Source: Eledone cirrhosa
Lineage: Eukaryota > Mollusca > Cephalopoda > Octopoda > Eledonidae
Length of the DNA stretch: 64,000 nt
Reading direction: 5' to 3'
NCBI GenBank assembly: GCA_964016885.1
Contig: OZ024748.1
Coordinates: 36,906,824 to 36,970,823, forward strand
This document shows positions 39,056-53,639 of this stretch, in pieces. The translations under genes were made by a program, and so were the position numbers. Numbering within the stretch: the stretch's first letter is position 1; each line of letters begins with the position of its first letter. The notes beneath the pieces were generated by a model. The model had not been told where the DNA came from. It made no database searches and saw nothing but the letters and a program-made list of their open reading frames with translations.

Positions 39056-42000
39056 AGGTACCAAACTCCCACTGTCACTGCCTCCGTCTCTCCCACTCTC
39101 TCATATTAAACCAGGTCCAATACAAAGGAACCAAACTCCTACTGTCACTGCCTCTGTCTCTCCCACTCTCTCATATACACCAGGTCCAAACACAGAGGTA
39201 CGAAACCCCCACTGACACTGCCTCTGTCTCTCCCACTCTCTCATATTACACCAGGTCCTAACACAGAGGAACCAAACTCCCACTGTCACTGCCTCCATCT
39301 CTCCCACTCTCTCATACTAAACCAGGTCCAACACAGAGGAACCAAACTCCTACTGTCACTACCTCTGTCTCTCCCACTCTCTCATATACACAAGGTCCGA
39401 ACACAGAGGTACGAAACCCCCACTGTCACTGCCTCTGTCTCTCCCACTCTCTCATATTACACCAGGTCCTAACACAGAGGAACCAAACTCCCACTGTCAC
39501 TGCCTCCGTCTCTCCCACTCTCTCATACTAAACCAGGTCCAACACAGAGGAACCAAACTCCCTCTGTCACTGCCTCTGTCTCTCCCACTCTCTCATATTA
39601 CACCAGGTCCTAACACAGAGGAACCAAACTCCCACTGTCACTGCCTCTGTCTCTCCCACTCTCTCATATTACACCAGGTCCTAACACAGAGGAACCAAAC
39701 TCCCTCTGTCACTGCCTCTGTCTCTCCCACTCTCTCATATTACACCAGGTCCAACACAGAGGAACCAAACTCCCACTGTCACTGCCTCTGTCTCTGCCAC
39801 TCTCTCATATTACACCAGGTCCCAACAAAGAGGGACCAAACTCCCACTGTCACTGCCTCTCTCTCTCGCACTCTCTCATATTACACCAGGTCCCAACACA
39901 GAGGAACCAAACTCCCTCTGTCACTGCCTCTGTCTCTCCCACTCTCTCATATTACACCAGGTCCTAACACAGAGGAACCAAACTCCCACTGTCACTCCCT
40001 CTGTCTCTCCCACTCTCTCATATTACACCAGATCCCAACACAGAGGAACCAAACTCCCACTGTCACTGCCTCTGTCTCTCCCACTCTCTCATATTACACC
40101 AGGTCCTAACACAGAGGAACCAAACCCCCACTGTCACTGCCTCTCTCTCTCCCACTCTCTCATATTACACCAGGTCCTAACACAGAGGAACCAAACACCC
40201 ACTGTCACTGCCTCTCTCTCTCCCACTCTCTCATATTACACCAGGTCCTAACACAGAGGAACCGAACTCCCACTGTCACTGCCTCCGTCTCTCACACTCT
40301 CTCATACTAAACCAGGTCCAACACAGAGGAACCAACTCCCACTGTCACTGCCTCTGTCTCTCCCACTCTCTCATATTACACCAGGTCCCAACAAAGAGGG
40401 ACCAAACTCCCACTGTCACTGCCTCTGTCTCCTCCACTCTCTCATATTACACCAGGTCCTAACACAGAGGAACCAAACTCCCACTGTCACTGCTTCTGTC
40501 TCTCCCACTCTCTCATATTACACCAGGTCCGAACACAGAGGAACCAAACTCCCACTGTCACTGCCTCTGTCTCTCCAACTCTCTCATAATACACCAGGTC
40601 CCAACACAGAGGGACCAAACTCCCACTGTCACTGCCTCTCTCTCTCCCACTCTCTCATATTACACCAGGTCCCAACACAGAGGAACCAAACTCCTTCTGT
40701 CACTGCCTCTGTCTCTCCCACTCTCTCATATTACACCAGGTCCTAACACAGAGGAACCAAACTCCCACTGTCACTGCCTCTGTCTCTCCCACTCTCTCAT
40801 ATTACACCAGATCCCAACACAGAGGAACCAAACTCCCATTGTCACTGCCTCTGTCTCTCCCACTCTCTCATATTACACCACGTCCTAACACAGAGGAACC
40901 AAAACCCCACTGTCACTGCATCTCTCTCTCCCACTCTCTCATATTACACCAGGTCCTAAGACAGAGGAACCGAACTCCCACTGTCACTGCCTCCGTCTCT
41001 CACACTCTCTCATACTAAACCAGGTCCAACACAGAGGAACCAAACTCCCACTGTCACTGCCTCTGTCTCTCCCACTCTCTCATATACACCAGGTCTGAAC
41101 ACAGAGGTACGAGACCCCCACTGTCACTGCCTCTGTCTCTTCCACTCTCTCATTTTACACCAGGTCCTAACACAGAGGAACCAAACTCCCACTGTCACTG
41201 CCTCTGTCTCTCCCACTCTCTCATATTACACCAGGTCCCAACAGAGAGGAACCAAACTCCCACTCTCACTGCCTCTGTCTCTCCCACTCTCTCACATTAC
41301 ACCAGTTCCCAACACAGAGGAACCAAACTCCCACTGTCACTGCCTCTGTCTCTCCGACACTCTCATATTACACCAGGTCCTAACACAGAGGTACCAAACT
41401 CCCACTGTCAGTGCCTCCGTCTCTCCCACTCTCTCATACTAAACCGGGTCCAACACAGAGGAACCAAACTCCTACTGTCACTGCCTCTGTCTCTCCCACT
41501 CTCTCATATACACCACGTCCGAACACAGAGGTATGAAACCCCCACTGTCACTGCCTCTGTCTCTCCCACTCTCTCATATTACACCAGGTCCTAACACAGA
41601 GGAACCAAACTCCCACTGTCACTGCCTCTGTCACTCCCACTCTCTCATATTACACCAGGTCCTAACACAGAGGAACCAAACTCCCACTGTCACTGCCTCT
41701 GTCTCTCCCACTCTCTCATATTACACCAGGTCCCAACAAAGAGGGACCAAACTCCCACTGTCACTGCCTCTGTCTCTTCCACTCTCTCATATTACACCAG
41801 GTCCTAACACAGAGGAACCAAACTCCCACTGTCACTGCTTCTGTCTCTCCCACTCTCTCATATTACACCAGGTCCCAACACAGAGGAACCAAACTCCCAC
41901 TGTCACTGCCTCTGTCTCTCCCACTCTCTCATAATACACCAGGTCCCAACACAGAGGGACCAAACTCCCACTGTCACTGCCTCTCTCTCTCCCACTCTCT

Positions 42001-43300
42001 CATATTACACCAGGTCCCAACACAGAGGAACCAAACTCCTTCTGTCACTGCCTCTGTCTCTCCCACTCTCTCATATTACACCAGGTCCTAACACAGAGGA
42101 ACCAAACTCCCACTGTCACTGCCTCTGTCTCTCCCACTCTCTCATATTACACCAGATCCCAACACAGAGGAACCAAACTCCCACTGTCACTGCCTCTCTC
42201 TCTCCCACTCTCTCATATTACACCAGGTCCCAACACAGAGGAACCAAACTCCCACTGTCACTGCCTCTGTCTCTCCCACTCTCTCATAATACACCAGGTC
42301 CCAACACAGAGGGACCAAACTCCCACTGTCACTGCCTCTCTCTCTCCCACTCTCTCATATTACACCAGGTCCCAACACAGAGGAACCAAACTCCTTCTGT
42401 CACTGCCTCTGTCTCTCCCACTCTCTCATATTACACCACGTCCTAACACAGAGGAACCAAAACCCCACTGTCACTTCATCTCTCTCTCCCACTCTCTCAT
42501 AATACACCAGGTCCCAACACAGAGGAACCAAACTCCCACTGTCACTGCCTCTGTCTCTCCCACTCTCTCATAATACACCAGGTCCCAACACAGAGGAACC
42601 AAACTCCCACTGTCACTGCCTCTGTCTCTCCCACTCTCTCATATTACACCAGGTCCCAACACAGAGGAACCGAACTCCCACTGTCACTGTCTCCGTCTCT
42701 CACACTCTCTCATACTAAACCAGGTCCAACACAGAGGAACCAAACTCCCACTGTCACTGCCTCTGTCTCTCCCACACTCTCATATACACCAGGTCTGAAC
42801 ACAGAGGTACGAGACCCCCACTGTCACTGCCTCTGTCTCTTCCACTCTCTCATTTTACACCAGGTCCTAACACAGAGGAACCAAACTCCCACTGTCACTG
42901 CCTCTGTCTCTCCCACTCTCTCATATTACACCAGGTCCCAACAGAGAGGAACCAAACTCCCACTGTCACTCCCTCTGTCTCTCCCACTCTCTCATATTAC
43001 ACCAGGTCCCAACACAGAGGAACCAAACTCCCACTGTCACTGCCTCTGTCTCTCCCACTCTCTCATGTTACACCAGGTCCCAACACAGAGGAACCAAACT
43101 CCACTGTCACTGCCTCTGTCTCTCCCACTCTCTCATATTAGACCAGGTCCTAACACAGAGGACCCAAACTCCCACTGTCACTGCCTCTGTCTCTCCCACT
43201 CTCTCACATTACACCAGTTCCCAACACAGAGGAACCAAACTCCCACTGTCACTGCCTCTGTCTCTCCCACTCTCTCATATTACACCAGGTCCTAACACAG

Positions 43301-44647
43301 AGGAACCAAACTCCCACTGTCACTGCCTCTGTCTCTCCCACTCTCTCATATTACACCAGGTCCCAACACAGAGGAACCAAACTCCCACTGTCACTGCCTC
43401 TGTCTCTCCCACTCTCTCATATTACTCCAGGTCCCAACACAGAGGAACCAAACTCCCACTGTCACTGCCTCTGTCTCTCCCACTCTCTCATATTACACCA
43501 GGTCCCAACACAGAGGAACCAAACTCCCACTGTCACTGCCTCTGTCTCTCCCACTCTCTCATATTACACCAGGTCCTAACACAGAGGAACCAAACTCCCA
43601 CTGTCACTGCCTCTGTCTCTCCCACTCTCTCATATTACACCAGGTCCTAACACAGAGGAACCAAACCCCCACTGTCACTGCCTCTCTCTCTCCCACTCTC
43701 TCATATTACACCAGGTCCTAACACAGAGGAACCGAACTCCCACTGTCACTGCCTCTGTCTCTCCCACTCTCTCATATACACCACGTCCGAACACAGAGGT
43801 ATGAAACCCCCACTGTCACTGCCTCTGTCTCTCCCACTCTCTCATATTACACCAGGTCCTAACACAGAGGAACCAAACCCCCACTGTCACTGCCTCTCTC
43901 TCTCCCACTCTCTCACATTACACCAGTTCCCAACACAGAGGAACCAAACTCCCACTGTCGATCCCTCTGTCTCTCCCACTCTCTCATATTACACCAGGTC
44001 CTAACACAGAGGAACCAAACTCCCACCGTCACTCCCTCTGTCTCTCCCACTCTCTCATATTACACCATGTCCCAACACAGAGGGACCAAACTCGCACTGT
44101 CACTGCCTCTCTCTCTCCCACTCTCTCATATTAAACCAGGTCCCAACACAGAGGAGCCGAACTCCCACTGTCATTGCCTCTGTCTCTCCCACTCTCTCAT
44201 ATTACACCAGGCACTAACACAGAGGAACCAAACTCCCACTGTGACTGCCTCTGTCTCTCCCACTCTCTCACGTTACACCAGTTCCCAACACAGAGGAACC
44301 AAACTCCCACTGTCACTGCCTCTCTCTCTCCCACTCTCTCATATTACACCAGGTCCTAACACAGAGGAACCAAACTCCCACTGTCACTGCCTCCGTCTCT
44401 CCCACTCTGTCATACTAAACCAGGTCCAACACAGAGGAACCAAACTCCCACTGTCACTGCCTCTCTCTCTCCCACTCTCTCATATTAGACCAGGTCCTAA
44501 CACAGAGGAACCAAACTCCCACTGTGACTGCCTCTGTCTCTCCCACTCTCTCACATTACACCAGTTCCCAACACAGAGGAACCAAACTCCCACTGTCACT
44601 GCCTCTGTCTCTTCCACACTCTCATATGACACCAGGTCCTAACACAG
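43301..44647 (+). repeat. 1,347-bp subunit, R2 first copy
   Basis: Counterpart of 36,362-37,708 at an offset of 6,939. It has GTCGATCCCTC near 43,958, where the R1 copy has GTAGATCCCTC. Confidence 0.9.
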
Positions 44648-45994
44648 AGGAACCAAACTCCCACTGTCACTGCCTCTGTCTCTCCCACTCTCTCATATTA
44701 CACCAGGTCCCAACACAGAGGAACCAAACTCCCACTGTCACTGCCTCTGTCTCTCCCACTCTCTCATATTACTCCAGGTCCCAACACAGAGGAACCAAAC
44801 TCCCACTGTCACTGCCTCTGTCTCTCCCACTCTCTCATATTACACCAGGTCCCAACACAGAGGAACCAAACTCCCACTGTCACTGCCTCTGTCTCTCCCA
44901 CTCTCTCATATTACACCAGGTCCTAACACAGAGGAACCAAACTCCCACTGTCACTGCCTCTGTCTCTCCCACTCTCTCATATTACACCAGGTCCTAACAC
45001 AGAGGAACCAAACCCCCACTGTCACTGCCTCTCTCTCTCCCACTCTCTCATATTACACCAGGTCCTAACACAGAGGAACCGAACTCCCACTGTCACTGCC
45101 TCTGTCTCTCCCACTCTCTCATATACACCACGTCCGAACACAGAGGTATGAAACCCCCACTGTCACTGCCTCTGTCTCTCCCACTCTCTCATATTACACC
45201 AGGTCCTAACACAGAGGAACCAAACACCCACTGTCACTGCCTCTCTCTCTCCCACTCTCTCACATTACACCAGTTCCCAACACAGAGGAACCAAACTCCC
45301 ACTGTCGATCCCTCTGTCTCTCCCACTCTCTCATATTACACCAGGTCCTAACACAGAGGAACCAAACTCCCACCGTCACTCCCTCTGTCTCTCCCACTCT
45401 CTCATATTACACCATGTCCCAACACAGAGGGACCAAACTCGCACTGTCACTGCCTCTCTCTCTCCCACTCTCTCATATTAAACCAGGTCCCAACACAGAG
45501 GAGCCGAACTCCCACTGTCATTGCCTCTGTCTCTCCCACTCTCTCATATTACACCAGGCACTAACACAGAGGAACCAAACTCCCACTGTGACTGCCTCTG
45601 TCTCTCCCACTCTCTCACGTTACACCAGTTCCCAACACAGAGGAACCAAACTCCCACTGTCACTGCCTCTCTCTCTCCCACTCTCTCATATTACACCAGG
45701 TCCTAACACAGAGGAACCAAACTCCCACTGTCACTGCCTCCGTCTCTCCCACTCTGTCATACTAAACCAGGTCCAACACAGAGGAACCAAACTCCCACTG
45801 TCACTGCCTCTCTCTCTCCCACTCTCTCATATTAGACCAGGTCCTAACACAGAGGAACCAAACTCCCACTGTGACTGCCTCTGTCTCTCCCACTCTCTCA
45901 CATTACACCAGTTCCCAACACAGAGGAACCAAACTCCCACTGTCACTGCCTCTGTCTCTTCCACACTCTCATATGACACCAGGTCCTAACACAG
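44648..45994 (+). repeat. 1,347-bp subunit, R2 second copy
   Basis: Counterpart of 37,709-39,055. It keeps the AACACCCACTG marker of second copies (near 45,223), and it lacks the CTGCCTGTGTC change seen only in R1. Confidence 0.9.
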
Positions 45995-48044
45995 AGGTAC
46001 CAAACTCCCACTGTCACTGCCTCCGTCTCTCCCACTCTCTCATATTAAACCAGGTCCAATACAAAGGAACCAAACTCCTACTGTCACTGCCTCTGTCTCT
46101 CCCACTCTCTCATATACACCAGGTCCAAACACAGAGGTACGAAACCCCCACTGACACTGCCTCTGTCTCTCCCACTCTCTCATATTACACCAGGTCCTAA
46201 CACAGAGGAACCAAACTCCCACTGTCACTGCCTCCATCTCTCCCACTCTCTCATACTAAACCAGGTCCAACACAGAGGAACCAAACTCCTACTGTCACTA
46301 CCTCTGTCTCTCCCACTCTCTCATATACACAAGGTCCGAACACAGAGGTACGAAACCCCCACTGTCACTGCCTCTGTCTCTCCCACTCTCTCATATTACA
46401 CCAGGTCCTAACACAGAGGAACCAAACTCCCACTGTCACTGCCTCCGTCTCTCCCACTCTCTCATACTAAACCAGGTCCAACACAGAGGAACCAAACTCC
46501 CTCTGTCACTGCCTCTGTCTCTCCCACTCTCTCATATTACACCAGGTCCTAACACAGAGGAACCAAACTCCCACTGTCACTGCCTCTGTCTCTCCCACTC
46601 TCTCATATTACACCAGGTCCTAACACAGAGGAACCAAACTCCCTCTGTCACTGCCTCTGTCTCTCCCACTCTCTCATATTACACCAGGTCCAACACAGAG
46701 GAACCAAACTCCCACTGTCACTGCCTCTGTCTCTGCCACTCTCTCATATTACACCAGGTCCCAACAAAGAGGGACCAAACTCCCACTGTCACTGCCTCTC
46801 TCTCTCGCACTCTCTCATATTACACCAGGTCCCAACACAGAGGAACCAAACTCCCTCTGTCACTGCCTCTGTCTCTCCCACTCTCTCATATTACACCAGG
46901 TCCTAACACAGAGGAACCAAACTCCCACTGTCACTCCCTCTGTCTCTCCCACTCTCTCATATTACACCAGATCCCAACACAGAGGAACCAAACTCCCACT
47001 GTCACTGCCTCTGTCTCTCCCACTCTCTCATATTACACCAGGTCCTAACACAGAGGAACCAAACCCCCACTGTCACTGCCTCTCTCTCTCCCACTCTCTC
47101 ATATTACACCAGGTCCTAACACAGAGGAACCAAACACCCACTGTCACTGCCTCTCTCTCTCCCACTCTCTCATATTACACCAGGTCCTAACACAGAGGAA
47201 CCGAACTCCCACTGTCACTGCCTCCGTCTCTCACACTCTCTCATACTAAACCAGGTCCAACACAGAGGAACCAACTCCCACTGTCACTGCCTCTGTCTCT
47301 CCCACTCTCTCATATTACACCAGGTCCCAACAAAGAGGGACCAAACTCCCACTGTCACTGCCTCTGTCTCCTCCACTCTCTCATATTACACCAGGTCCTA
47401 ACACAGAGGAACCAAACTCCCACTGTCACTGCTTCTGTCTCTCCCACTCTCTCATATTACACCAGGTCCGAACACAGAGGAACCAAACTCCCACTGTCAC
47501 TGCCTCTGTCTCTCCAACTCTCTCATAATACACCAGGTCCCAACACAGAGGGACCAAACTCCCACTGTCACTGCCTCTCTCTCTCCCACTCTCTCATATT
47601 ACACCAGGTCCCAACACAGAGGAACCAAACTCCTTCTGTCACTGCCTCTGTCTCTCCCACTCTCTCATATTACACCAGGTCCTAACACAGAGGAACCAAA
47701 CTCCCACTGTCACTGCCTCTGTCTCTCCCACTCTCTCATATTACACCAGATCCCAACACAGAGGAACCAAACTCCCACTGTCACTGCCTCTGTCTCTCCC
47801 ACTCTCTCATGTTACACCAGGTCCCAACACAGAGGAACCAAACTCCACTGTCACTGCCTCTGTCTCTCCCACTCTCTCATATTAGACCAGGTCCTAACAC
47901 AGAGGACCCAAACTCCCACTGTCACTGCCTCTGTCTCTCCCACTCTCTCACATTACACCAGTTCCCAACACAGAGGAACCAAACTCCCACTGTCACTGCC
48001 TCTGTCTCTCCCACTCTCTCATATTACACCAGGTCCTAACACAG

Positions 48045-49391
48045 AGGAACCAAACTCCCACTGTCACTGCCTCTGTCTCTCCCACTCTCTCATATTACAC
48101 CAGGTCCCAACACAGAGGAACCAAACTCCCACTGTCACTGCCTCTGTCTCTCCCACTCTCTCATATTACTCCAGGTCCCAACACAGAGGAACCAAACTCC
48201 CACTGTCACTGCCTCTGTCTCTCCCACTCTCTCATATTACACCAGGTCCCAACACAGAGGAACCAAACTCCCACTGTCACTGCCTCTGTCTCTCCCACTC
48301 TCTCATATTACACCAGGTCCTAACACAGAGGAACCAAACTCCCACTGTCACTGCCTCTGTCTCTCCCACTCTCTCATATTACACCAGGTCCTAACACAGA
48401 GGAACCAAACCCCCACTGTCACTGCCTCTCTCTCTCCCACTCTCTCATATTACACCAGGTCCTAACACAGAGGAACCGAACTCCCACTGTCACTGCCTCT
48501 GTCTCTCCCACTCTCTCATATACACCACGTCCGAACACAGAGGTATGAAACCCCCACTGTCACTGCCTCTGTCTCTCCCACTCTCTCATATTACACCAGG
48601 TCCTAACACAGAGGAACCAAACCCCCACTGTCACTGCCTCTCTCTCTCCCACTCTCTCACATTACACCAGTTCCCAACACAGAGGAACCAAACTCCCACT
48701 GTCGATCCCTCTGTCTCTCCCACTCTCTCATATTACACCAGGTCCTAACACAGAGGAACCAAACTCCCACCGTCACTCCCTCTGTCTCTCCCACTCTCTC
48801 ATATTACACCATGTCCCAACACAGAGGGACCAAACTCGCACTGTCACTGCCTCTCTCTCTCCCACTCTCTCATATTAAACCAGGTCCCAACACAGAGGAG
48901 CCGAACTCCCACTGTCATTGCCTCTGTCTCTCCCACTCTCTCATATTACACCAGGCACTAACACAGAGGAACCAAACTCCCACTGTGACTGCCTCTGTCT
49001 CTCCCACTCTCTCACGTTACACCAGTTCCCAACACAGAGGAACCAAACTCCCACTGTCACTGCCTCTCTCTCTCCCACTCTCTCATATTACACCAGGTCC
49101 TAACACAGAGGAACCAAACTCCCACTGTCACTGCCTCCGTCTCTCCCACTCTGTCATACTAAACCAGGTCCAACACAGAGGAACCAAACTCCCACTGTCA
49201 CTGCCTCTCTCTCTCCCACTCTCTCATATTAGACCAGGTCCTAACACAGAGGAACCAAACTCCCACTGTGACTGCCTCTGTCTCTCCCACTCTCTCACAT
49301 TACACCAGTTCCCAACACAGAGGAACCAAACTCCCACTGTCACTGCCTCTGTCTCTTCCACACTCTCATATGACACCAGGTCCTAACACAG
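48045..49391 (+). repeat. 1,347-bp subunit, R3 first copy
   Basis: Counterpart of 43,301-44,647 at an offset of 4,744 with no difference noticed (GGTATGAAACC near 48,542, GTCGATCCCTC near 48,702, CATATGACACC near 49,368). Confidence 0.9.
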
Positions 49392-50738
49392 AGGAACCAA
49401 ACTCCCACTGTCACTGCCTCTGTCTCTCCCACTCTCTCATATTACACCAGGTCCCAACACAGAGGAACCAAACTCCCACTGTCACTGCCTCTGTCTCTCC
49501 CACTCTCTCATATTACTCCAGGTCCCAACACAGAGGAACCAAACTCCCACTGTCACTGCCTCTGTCTCTCCCACTCTCTCATATTACACCAGGTCCCAAC
49601 ACAGAGGAACCAAACTCCCACTGTCACTGCCTCTGTCTCTCCCACTCTCTCATATTACACCAGGTCCTAACACAGAGGAACCAAACTCCCACTGTCACTG
49701 CCTCTGTCTCTCCCACTCTCTCATATTACACCAGGTCCTAACACAGAGGAACCAAACCCCCACTGTCACTGCCTCTCTCTCTCCCACTCTCTCATATTAC
49801 ACCAGGTCCTAACACAGAGGAACCGAACTCCCACTGTCACTGCCTCTGTCTCTCCCACTCTCTCATATACACCACGTCCGAACACAGAGGTATGAAACCC
49901 CCACTGTCACTGCCTCTGTCTCTCCCACTCTCTCATATTACACCAGGTCCTAACACAGAGGAACCAAACACCCACTGTCACTGCCTCTCTCTCTCCCACT
50001 CTCTCACATTACACCAGTTCCCAACACAGAGGAACCAAACTCCCACTGTCGATCCCTCTGTCTCTCCCACTCTCTCATATTACACCAGGTCCTAACACAG
50101 AGGAACCAAACTCCCACCGTCACTCCCTCTGTCTCTCCCACTCTCTCATATTACACCATGTCCCAACACAGAGGGACCAAACTCGCACTGTCACTGCCTC
50201 TCTCTCTCCCACTCTCTCATATTAAACCAGGTCCCAACACAGAGGAGCCGAACTCCCACTGTCATTGCCTCTGTCTCTCCCACTCTCTCATATTACACCA
50301 GGCACTAACACAGAGGAACCAAACTCCCACTGTGACTGCCTCTGTCTCTCCCACTCTCTCACGTTACACCAGTTCCCAACACAGAGGAACCAAACTCCCA
50401 CTGTCACTGCCTCTCTCTCTCCCACTCTCTCATATTACACCAGGTCCTAACACAGAGGAACCAAACTCCCACTGTCACTGCCTCCGTCTCTCCCACTCTG
50501 TCATACTAAACCAGGTCCAACACAGAGGAACCAAACTCCCACTGTCACTGCCTCTCTCTCTCCCACTCTCTCATATTAGACCAGGTCCTAACACAGAGGA
50601 ACCAAACTCCCACTGTGACTGCCTCTGTCTCTCCCACTCTCTCACATTACACCAGTTCCCAACACAGAGGAACCAAACTCCCACTGTCACTGCCTCTGTC
50701 TCTTCCACACTCTCATATGACACCAGGTCCTAACACAG
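49392..50738 (+). repeat. 1,347-bp subunit, R3 second copy
   Basis: Counterpart of 44,648-45,994 at an offset of 4,744. It carries AACACCCACTG near 49,967 and ends before GGTACC at about 50,741. Confidence 0.9.
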
Positions 50739-53639
50739 AGGTACCAAACTCCCACTGTCACTGCCTCCGTCTCTCCCACTCTCTCATATTAAACCAGGTC
50801 CAATACAAAGGAACCAAACTCCTACTGTCACTGCCTCTGTCTCTCCCACTCTCTCATATACACCAGGTCCAAACACAGAGGTACGAAACCCCCACTGACA
50901 CTGCCTCTGTCTCTCCCACTCTCTCATATTACACCAGGTCCTAACACAGAGGAACCAAACTCCCACTGTCACTGCCTCCATCTCTCCCACTCTCTCATAC
51001 TAAACCAGGTCCAACACAGAGGAACCAAACTCCTACTGTCACTACCTCTGTCTCTCCCACTCTCTCATATACACAAGGTCCGAACACAGAGGTACGAAAC
51101 CCCCACTGTCACTGCCTCTGTCTCTCCCACTCTCTCATATTACACCAGGTCCTAACACAGAGGAACCAAACTCCCACTGTCACTGCCTCCGTCTCTCCCA
51201 CTCTCTCATACTAAACCAGGTCCAACACAGAGGAACCAAACTCCCTCTGTCACTGCCTCTGTCTCTCCCACTCTCTCATATTACACCAGGTCCTAACACA
51301 GAGGAACCAAACTCCCACTGTCACTGCCTCTGTCTCTCCCACTCTCTCATATTACACCAGGTCCTAACACAGAGGAACCAAACTCCCTCTGTCACTGCCT
51401 CTGTCTCTCCCACTCTCTCATATTACACCAGGTCCAACACAGAGGAACCAAACTCCCACTGTCACTGCCTCTGTCTCTGCCACTCTCTCATATTACACCA
51501 GGTCCCAACAAAGAGGGACCAAACTCCCACTGTCACTGCCTCTCTCTCTCGCACTCTCTCATATTACACCAGGTCCCAACACAGAGGAACCAAACTCCCT
51601 CTGTCACTGCCTCTGTCTCTCCCACTCTCTCATATTACACCAGGTCCTAACACAGAGGAACCAAACTCCCACTGTCACTCCCTCTGTCTCTCCCACTCTC
51701 TCATATTACACCAGATCCCAACACAGAGGAACCAAACTCCCACTGTCACTGCCTCTGTCTCTCCCACTCTCTCATATTACACCAGGTCCTAACACAGAGG
51801 AACCAAACCCCCACTGTCACTGCCTCTCTCTCTCCCACTCTCTCATATTACACCAGGTCCTAACACAGAGGAACCAAACACCCACTGTCACTGCCTCTCT
51901 CTCTCCCACTCTCTCATATTACACCAGGTCCTAACACAGAGGAACCGAACTCCCACTGTCACTGCCTCCGTCTCTCACACTCTCTCATACTAAACCAGGT
52001 CCAACACAGAGGAACCAACTCCCACTGTCACTGCCTCTGTCTCTCCCACTCTCTCATATTACACCAGGTCCCAACAAAGAGGGACCAAACTCCCACTGTC
52101 ACTGCCTCTGTCTCCTCCACTCTCTCATATTACACCAGGTCCTAACACAGAGGAACCAAACTCCCACTGTCACTGCTTCTGTCTCTCCCACTCTCTCATA
52201 TTACACCAGGTCCGAACACAGAGGAACCAAACTCCCACTGTCACTGCCTCTGTCTCTCCAACTCTCTCATAATACACCAGGTCCCAACACAGAGGGACCA
52301 AACTCCCACTGTCACTGCCTCTCTCTCTCCCACTCTCTCATATTACACCAGGTCCCAACACAGAGGAACCAAACTCCTTCTGTCACTGCCTCTGTCTCTC
52401 CCACTCTCTCATATTACACCAGGTCCTAACACAGAGGAACCAAACTCCCACTGTCACTGCCTCTGTCTCTCCCACTCTCTCATATTACACCAGATCCCAA
52501 CACAGAGGAACCAAACTCCCATTGTCACTGCCTCTGTCTCTCCCACTCTCTCATATTACACCACGTCCTAACACAGGGGAACCAAAACCCCACTGTCACT
52601 GCATCTCTCTCTCCCACTCTCTCATATTACACCAGGTCCTAAGACAGAGGAACCGAACTCCCACTGTCACTGCCTCCGTCTCTCACACTCTCTCATACTA
52701 AACCAGGTCCAACACAGAGGAACCAAACTCCCACTGTCACTGCCTCTGTCTCTCCCACTCTCTCATATACACCAGGTCTGAACACAGAGGTACGAGACCC
52801 CCACTGTCACTGCCTCTGTCTCTTCCACTCTCTCATTTTACACCAGGTCCTAACACAGAGGAACCAAACTCCCACTGTCACTGCCTCTGTCTCTCCCACT
52901 CTCTCATATTACACCAGGTCCCAACAGAGAGGAACCAAACTCCCACTCTCACTGCCTCTGTCTCTCCCACTCTCTCACATTACACCAGTTCCCAACACAG
53001 AGGAACCAAACTCCCACTGTCACTGCCTCTGTCTCTCCGACACTCTCATATTACACCAGGTCCCAACAAAGAGGGACCAAACTCCCACTGTCACTGCCTC
53101 TGTCTCTTCCACTCTCTCATATTACACCAGGTCCTAACACAGAGGAACCAAACTCCCACTGTCACTGCTTCTGTCTCTCCCACTCTCTCATATTACACCA
53201 GGTCCCAACACAGAGGAACCAAACTCCCACTGTCACTGCCTCTGTCTCTCCCACTCTCTCATAATACACCAGGTCCCAACACAGAGGGACCAAACTCCCA
53301 CTGTCACTGCCTCTCTCTCTCCCACTCTCTCATATTACACCAGGTCCCAACACAGAGGAACCAAACTCCTTCTGTCACTGCCTCTGTCTCTCCCACTCTC
53401 TCATATTACACCAGGTCCTAACACAGAGGAACCAAACTCCCACTGTCACTGCCTCTGTCTCTCCCACTCTCTCATATTACACCAGATCCCAACACAGAGG
53501 AACCAAACTCCCACTGTCACTGCCTCTCTCTCTCCCACTCTCTCATATTACACCAGGTCCCAACACAGAGGAACCAAACTCCCACTGTCACTGCCTCTCT
53601 CTCTCCCACTCTCTCATATTACACCAGGTCCTAACACAG

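Larger units (their letters stand above)
36362..43300 (+). repeat. R unit 1, full length (6,939 bp)
   Basis: The offset from this unit to the next is 6,939 bp (GGTATGAAACC 36,859/43,798; CATATGACACC near 39,030/45,969). Order of contents: two 1,347-bp subunits, a stretch with paired GGTACGAAACC cassettes near 39.2 and 39.4 kb, a middle with CAACAAAGAGGGACC and ACCAACTCCC, and a tail with CATAATACACC, CATTTTACACC and CATGTTACACC. It is the longest of the four R units. Private variants are GTAGATCCCTC near 37,019 and CTGCCTGTGTC near 38,231. Confidence 0.9.
43301..48044 (+). repeat. R unit 2, internal deletion (4,744 bp)
   Basis: Follows R1 at an offset of 6,939 up to about 47,775, then jumps straight to the R1 tail with CATGTTACACC (43,065 pairs with 47,809). 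Against R1 it lacks about 2,195 bp, close to 31 monomers, corresponding to roughly 40.83-43.01 kb. This is what unequal exchange in register would leave. Confidence 0.9.
48045..53639 (+). repeat. R unit 3, two internal deletions (5,595 bp)
   Basis: Follows R2 at an offset of 4,744, and follows R1 through the part missing from R2 at an offset of 11,683 (40,801 pairs with 52,484). It lacks about 353 bp (5 monomers) near 53,055 relative to 41.38-41.73 kb. It also lacks about 991 bp (14 monomers) of the tail near 53,600. It carries the private variant ACAGGGGAACC near 52,570, shared only with R4. Confidence 0.9.
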